A program made the position numbers and the translations under genes. A stretch of 64,000 bases of DNA from Trema orientale (taxonomy: Eukaryota > Streptophyta > Magnoliopsida > Rosales > Cannabaceae), in the NCBI GenBank assembly GCA_002914845.1, contig JXTC01000336.1:13571-77570 (forward strand), given 5' to 3'. Position 1 is the first letter of the stretch, and every line of letters starts with the position of its first letter. This document shows, piece after piece, positions 60,490-64,000 of this stretch. A model generated the notes under the pieces. It searched no databases and was not told the origin of the DNA. It saw only the letters and a program-made list of their open reading frames with translations.

Positions 60490-62256
60490 TAAATCAACCA
60501 TATCAAGCTCTTTACGAATCATAATAAACGATCTTCACTTAAAGACTTAGTGAATATATCTGCTAATTATTTTTCAGTACAAACAAATTCTAGTATTATA
60601 TCACCTTTTTGCGTATGATCACGAAGGAAATGATGTCTAATATCAATATGCTTAGCATGTGAATGCAAAATAGAATTTTCGGACAAATTAATAGCACTAG
60701 TATTATCACATTTAATAGGCACATGATCATAATTCATACCAAAATCCTTAAGTGTTTGTTTTATCCATAGAATTTGTGCACAACAACTAGCTGCCGATAT
60801 ATATTCGGCTTCGATAATAGAAAGAGCAACTGAATTTTGTTTCTTACTAAACCAAGATACAAGTGCATAGCCTAGAAAGTGACAAGTGCCACTTGTGCTT
60901 TTGCGGTCGATTCTACAACTGGCAAAATCTGCATCTGAATAACTAGTAATGTTAAAGTGTGTGACATTGGGATACCATAATCCTAGTTTTATTGTGCCAT
61001 GCAAATATTTCAATATTCTTTAAACAGCACTAAGATGTGATTCCTTAGGATTTGATTGAAATCTAGCACATAAGCATACACTAAACATTATATCCGGCCT
61101 ACTAGCCATTAAGTAAAGTAGTCATCCGATCATACCTCGATATTTAGTAATATCCACAACTTTACCATTTTCATCTTTATCAAGCTTAATTGAGGAGCTC
61201 ATTGGTGTTCCCATAGTTTTTGAGTGCTCCATCTCAAATTTCTTAAGTGTATCCTTGATATATTTAGATTGGTTGATAAAAATACCTTCTTTGCTTTGTT
61301 TGATTTGGAGACCAAGAAAGAAATTTAGCTCTCCCATCATGCTCATTTTAAATTCGTTATGCATACACTTTGAGAAATCTTTACAAAGGGACACGTTAGT
61401 AGTACCAAAAATAATATCATCAACATAAATTTATACTACTATAATATCAACCCTATTCTTTTTGATAAAAGAGTAGTATCTGATTTTCCCATTGAAAATC
61501 TATTTGAAATTAAAAACTTGCTCAATCTATCATACCAAGCTCTAGGAGCTTGTTTTAAACTATAAAGAGCCTTTTTCAATTTAAAAATATGATCCGGATA
61601 CTTATGATTTTGAAAACCGGGAGGTTGAGCCACAAATTTTTCTTCTAAAATGTATCTATTTAAAAATGCACACTTAACATCTATTTAATAAAGAATAAAA
61701 TCCTTATGGCATGCAAATGCTAAGAGCATCTAATGGATTCTAATCTTGCTACGGGTGTAAAGTTTTCTTCGTAATCGATTCCTTCTTCTTGATTGAAACC
61801 TTGGGCCACTAATCTAGCCTTGTTTCTTACAACCACCCTATGCTCATCAACTTTGTTTCTAAAGACCCATTTAGTTCCAATAACTGTTTGATCTTTAGGT
61901 TTTGGAACTAATTCCCAAACATCACTTCTTTCAAATTGATTTAATTCTTCTTGCATAGCTAAAATCCAAGATTCATCTTTTTCAGCATCTTTAAGACTTT
62001 CAGGTTCAATTTGAGAAAGAAAGGCTATATTGTTACAAATATTTCTTAGTGATGCTCTAGTTTTGACGCATTGTAAAGGGCCACATAGAATTTGGTCCTT
62101 AGGATGAGCATGACTAAATCTTAAATCTTGAGGAAGAGTTAGAGTTTTACCATTTCCGCTTTGTTCACTTTCCTTAAGACTTTGATCTTGTTGAAGATAA
62201 ACTTCTTTTTCTTTCTTTGGCTCATTGATGCTTAAATTATCTAAGTCTTGTTCCAT
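60490..62256 (-). pseudogene. Copia pol remnant: reverse transcriptase and RNase H
   Basis: Fragments in order on the minus strand: [20 protein letters not shown] and [15 protein letters not shown] (RT start, 61720-62256); YQMDVKCAFLN and LKQAPRAWYDR (61439-61700); IYVDDIIFG, the intact catalytic box, near 61410-61435; FFLGLQIKQSKEGIFINQSK (61122-61394); and SYSDADFASCRIDRKSTSG with KHIDIRHHFLRD (RNase H, 60567-61013), then ADIFTKSL near 60540. In-frame stops and small frameshifts separate the pieces, including a stop just before the YVDD box, so the protein cannot be made. Its former role was cDNA synthesis from element RNA. Confidence 0.85.
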
Positions 62257-62321
62257 ACCTACAACATCATTATCACCTATATTTCTCTCCTTGGAGAGAA
62301 TGTTAGTCTCATAAAAAACTA

Positions 62322-64000
62322 TTGGGATATTTGCCCTAAAAAGCAGATTTCTAATTTTACTTTTTTAGTGTAAATAACTTTCTCTTATGTGCAATTATAA
62401 TATTTATTAGATTAAACTGTCTTCGTTGAATAGTTTATTTATCTGGAAAAGATTCCATGACTTTACTTATGTATAAAGAAATAAATATGATTAAGTGTTA
62501 ATTATGAGGAGACTTGTTTATTTATCTAAATCTAAATGAATTAGTTCACAATCTATAAATAAAGATGGAATACTTTATTTACTAAAGATTGTAGTGTTTG
62601 TCTATCTCAATGGGAATGATGTGTCTCAAATCATTGAAGTATCTGACTTCTGATAGAAACACTAGTACAACATAAATAAATTATGTGTATTGAACTGGAC
62701 TAGGTAATATAAAGAATTGGAGTACCGTAACTCAATTCTTATATTACAATAAACTAGCTCTTAACATGTAGATCTTAATCCTTGATATTTGATTGGACTT
62801 GCTTTCAAAGGTTATATCCTTTTAATGTGTCAAAAGACTAGCCTCAATGAAATAAGAGGCGAACTCTGGTATATTGGAGGTTATAGTTTATGAATTAATG
62901 GGAACACCAAATAGTTAAGGACACTATACATTAATACCACTTTAGGTTCTTTCAAGATTTATGGAATAATTAAATCTAAGATCCTAGTATTCACTTTGTG
63001 AATTGGTTGATAATTTTGTCTAAATGGCCATTGAGAACAAAATTATCGATAACATTATTCCTTGATAGAAAGATGGTAATCTAAAGGTAAATATGTGTTG
63101 GAGGGGTATTACGGTAATTTTACTTATCCAACTACGGCATTGTGTAGGGATTCTATATGTGGTATAGAATATGCTAGATGGATCGGTTAATCAAGGCTAG
63201 TTGATTAAATCTCTATAAAAAGCATGACATCTAATCTAAGAGTGCAGTATTAGGCCTTTAGTGGAGTGTCCCCTTTACTAATAATATTTATATAAATACC
63301 ATAATAAGAGTTATTAAGTATTTATCATACTATTGGAGCTTAGATTTTTTGGATCCATTAGGTCCCTTGTCTAACTCAATAAAGCTCATTAATTGATTGG
63401 TGGTATTTGTGAAATTAGTTTCATGAAATTGTGTAAAATAATGATTCTACAAAGAAATTGGTATTTTTATAAATAAGTTACATGAGTTAGACATATTTAT
63501 AAAAATACACCCAAAGTCCAAATTAGAGAAAAAATCCAATCCTAATTAAACTGGGATTAGCAGTTTTGGGCCTCATATATATAAGATATATGAGGAAAAA
63601 AGACTACGTAGTAACATAACAGTGTCACACGCATAAGGCACAGGGAGAGAGAGAGAATTCGGCCACCTTAGGCTGAGAGAGAGAGAGAGAAGTTTCCTGC
63701 AATCTCACAGTCTCATCTCACGTCCCGGTGTTCTAAAAGATCAAGAAGGTGTTCTTAATCGTTCTCCAACATAGGATTCAACTTGGTGCTCACTCACCTC
63801 TTCAACCAAGAGTAAGAGCATAGACAAGAAGATCTAGGGTTAGAGATTTGATCACCATCAACAAGGAGATCAAGGAGGAGCACGATACAAAAGGTAAACC
63901 CTAATCTCATCTGGTTTGTGCATCTAGATATGATTTACATTATACATGATCCTGCATTAGATGCGTGCATGTTATATGGTTATGAAAACTATTTTCATGT
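62322..64000 (+). mobile_element. Probable 5' LTR and leader of another LTR element, cut by the window
   Basis: After TTGGGATATTTGCCC near 62322 the sequence no longer matches a Copia pol region. It carries a long AT-rich part, a TATA string CATATATATAAGA at about 63574-63586, and then a GA-rich leader (63646-63692) and a more balanced transcribed-looking part (AGGTGTTCTTAATCGTTCTC). This layout fits U3, core promoter and R-U5 of a plus-strand LTR retrotransposon inserted into the SIRE element. No primer-binding site is seen before the window ends, so the LTR end, and the identity, are unproven. Confidence 0.4.

Larger units (their letters stand above)
58234..62322 (-). mobile_element. SIRE/Maximus-type Ty1-copia element, 3' half
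   Basis: On the minus strand the order is RT, RNase H, 3' non-coding region, polypurine tract (AAAAAGGGGGAGAT, 59774-59787) and 3' LTR (58234-59773). The pol domain order, with integrase upstream of RT and RNase H last, identifies Ty1-copia. The protein phrases [19 protein letters not shown] and KSTSGTCHFLGYALVSW are ones I associate with the SIRE/Maximus lineage. The 5' part (gag, protease, integrase) is missing, because sequence beyond about 62322 belongs to another repeat. The five bases after the LTR end are CATAC on the plus strand; no partner is available to test a target duplication. Confidence 0.8.

Noticed and set aside
1..64000. CRISPR arrays, operons and bacterial defence systems
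   Set aside because: The window is clearly plant nuclear DNA with spliceosomal introns and retrotransposons. The repeats seen are microsatellites, MITEs and LTRs, none with a CRISPR-like repeat-spacer layout.

Overview
The window is AT-rich nuclear DNA from a flowering plant, probably a eudicot. The plant assignment rests on intron-rich host genes, plant L1-type LINEs, a SIRE/Maximus-type Copia element and several MITE families. No species is named, because nothing in the sequence fixes one.

Three host genes were found, all on the minus strand. They are a SKIP24-type F-box gene (26.9-27.95 kb, 4 exons), a single-exon presenilin (32.45-33.83 kb) and an AGD14-type ArfGAP gene (42.24-51.25 kb). 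I resolved the ArfGAP gene into 13 in-phase exons encoding 692 residues. From memory, the Arabidopsis orthologues of these three (At1g08710, At1g08700, At1g08680) are neighbours in the same order, so this looks like a conserved block stretched by transposons. The three products act in different processes (ubiquitin ligation, intramembrane proteolysis, Arf-dependent trafficking), so I see no shared pathway.

The rest is mostly transposon sequence. 1-9.3 kb: a LINE ORF1 fragment, a palindromic repeat, the 3' end of a SIRE-type element with its LTR, and unassigned AT-rich DNA. 9.3-21.25 kb: a MITE, a nearly complete decayed L1-type LINE (minus) and a 5'-truncated relative (plus), forming a 3.6-kb inverted repeat. 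21.25-24.74 kb: inverted arms, a TATA-bearing duplicated repeat and a larger nested DNA element. 34.0-39.35 kb: a Harbinger-like MITE and a third LINE whose ORF2 is interrupted by two segments with GT..AG ends. 51.5-52.8 kb: three copies of one Mutator-type MITE and a second palindromic repeat. 53-58.2 kb: an unrecognised gene-like TE remnant. 58.2-64 kb: the 3' half of a SIRE-type Copia element (minus), interrupted by what looks like the start of another LTR element running out of the window.

The most unusual signals are the two intron-like inserts in LINE copy 3, the hairpin-forming MITEs about 200-330 bp upstream of all three host start codons, a GC-AG intron in the ArfGAP gene, and the long inverted LINE pair. 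All coordinates of splice sites, TSDs and repeat edges come from reading the sequence by eye, without alignment software.
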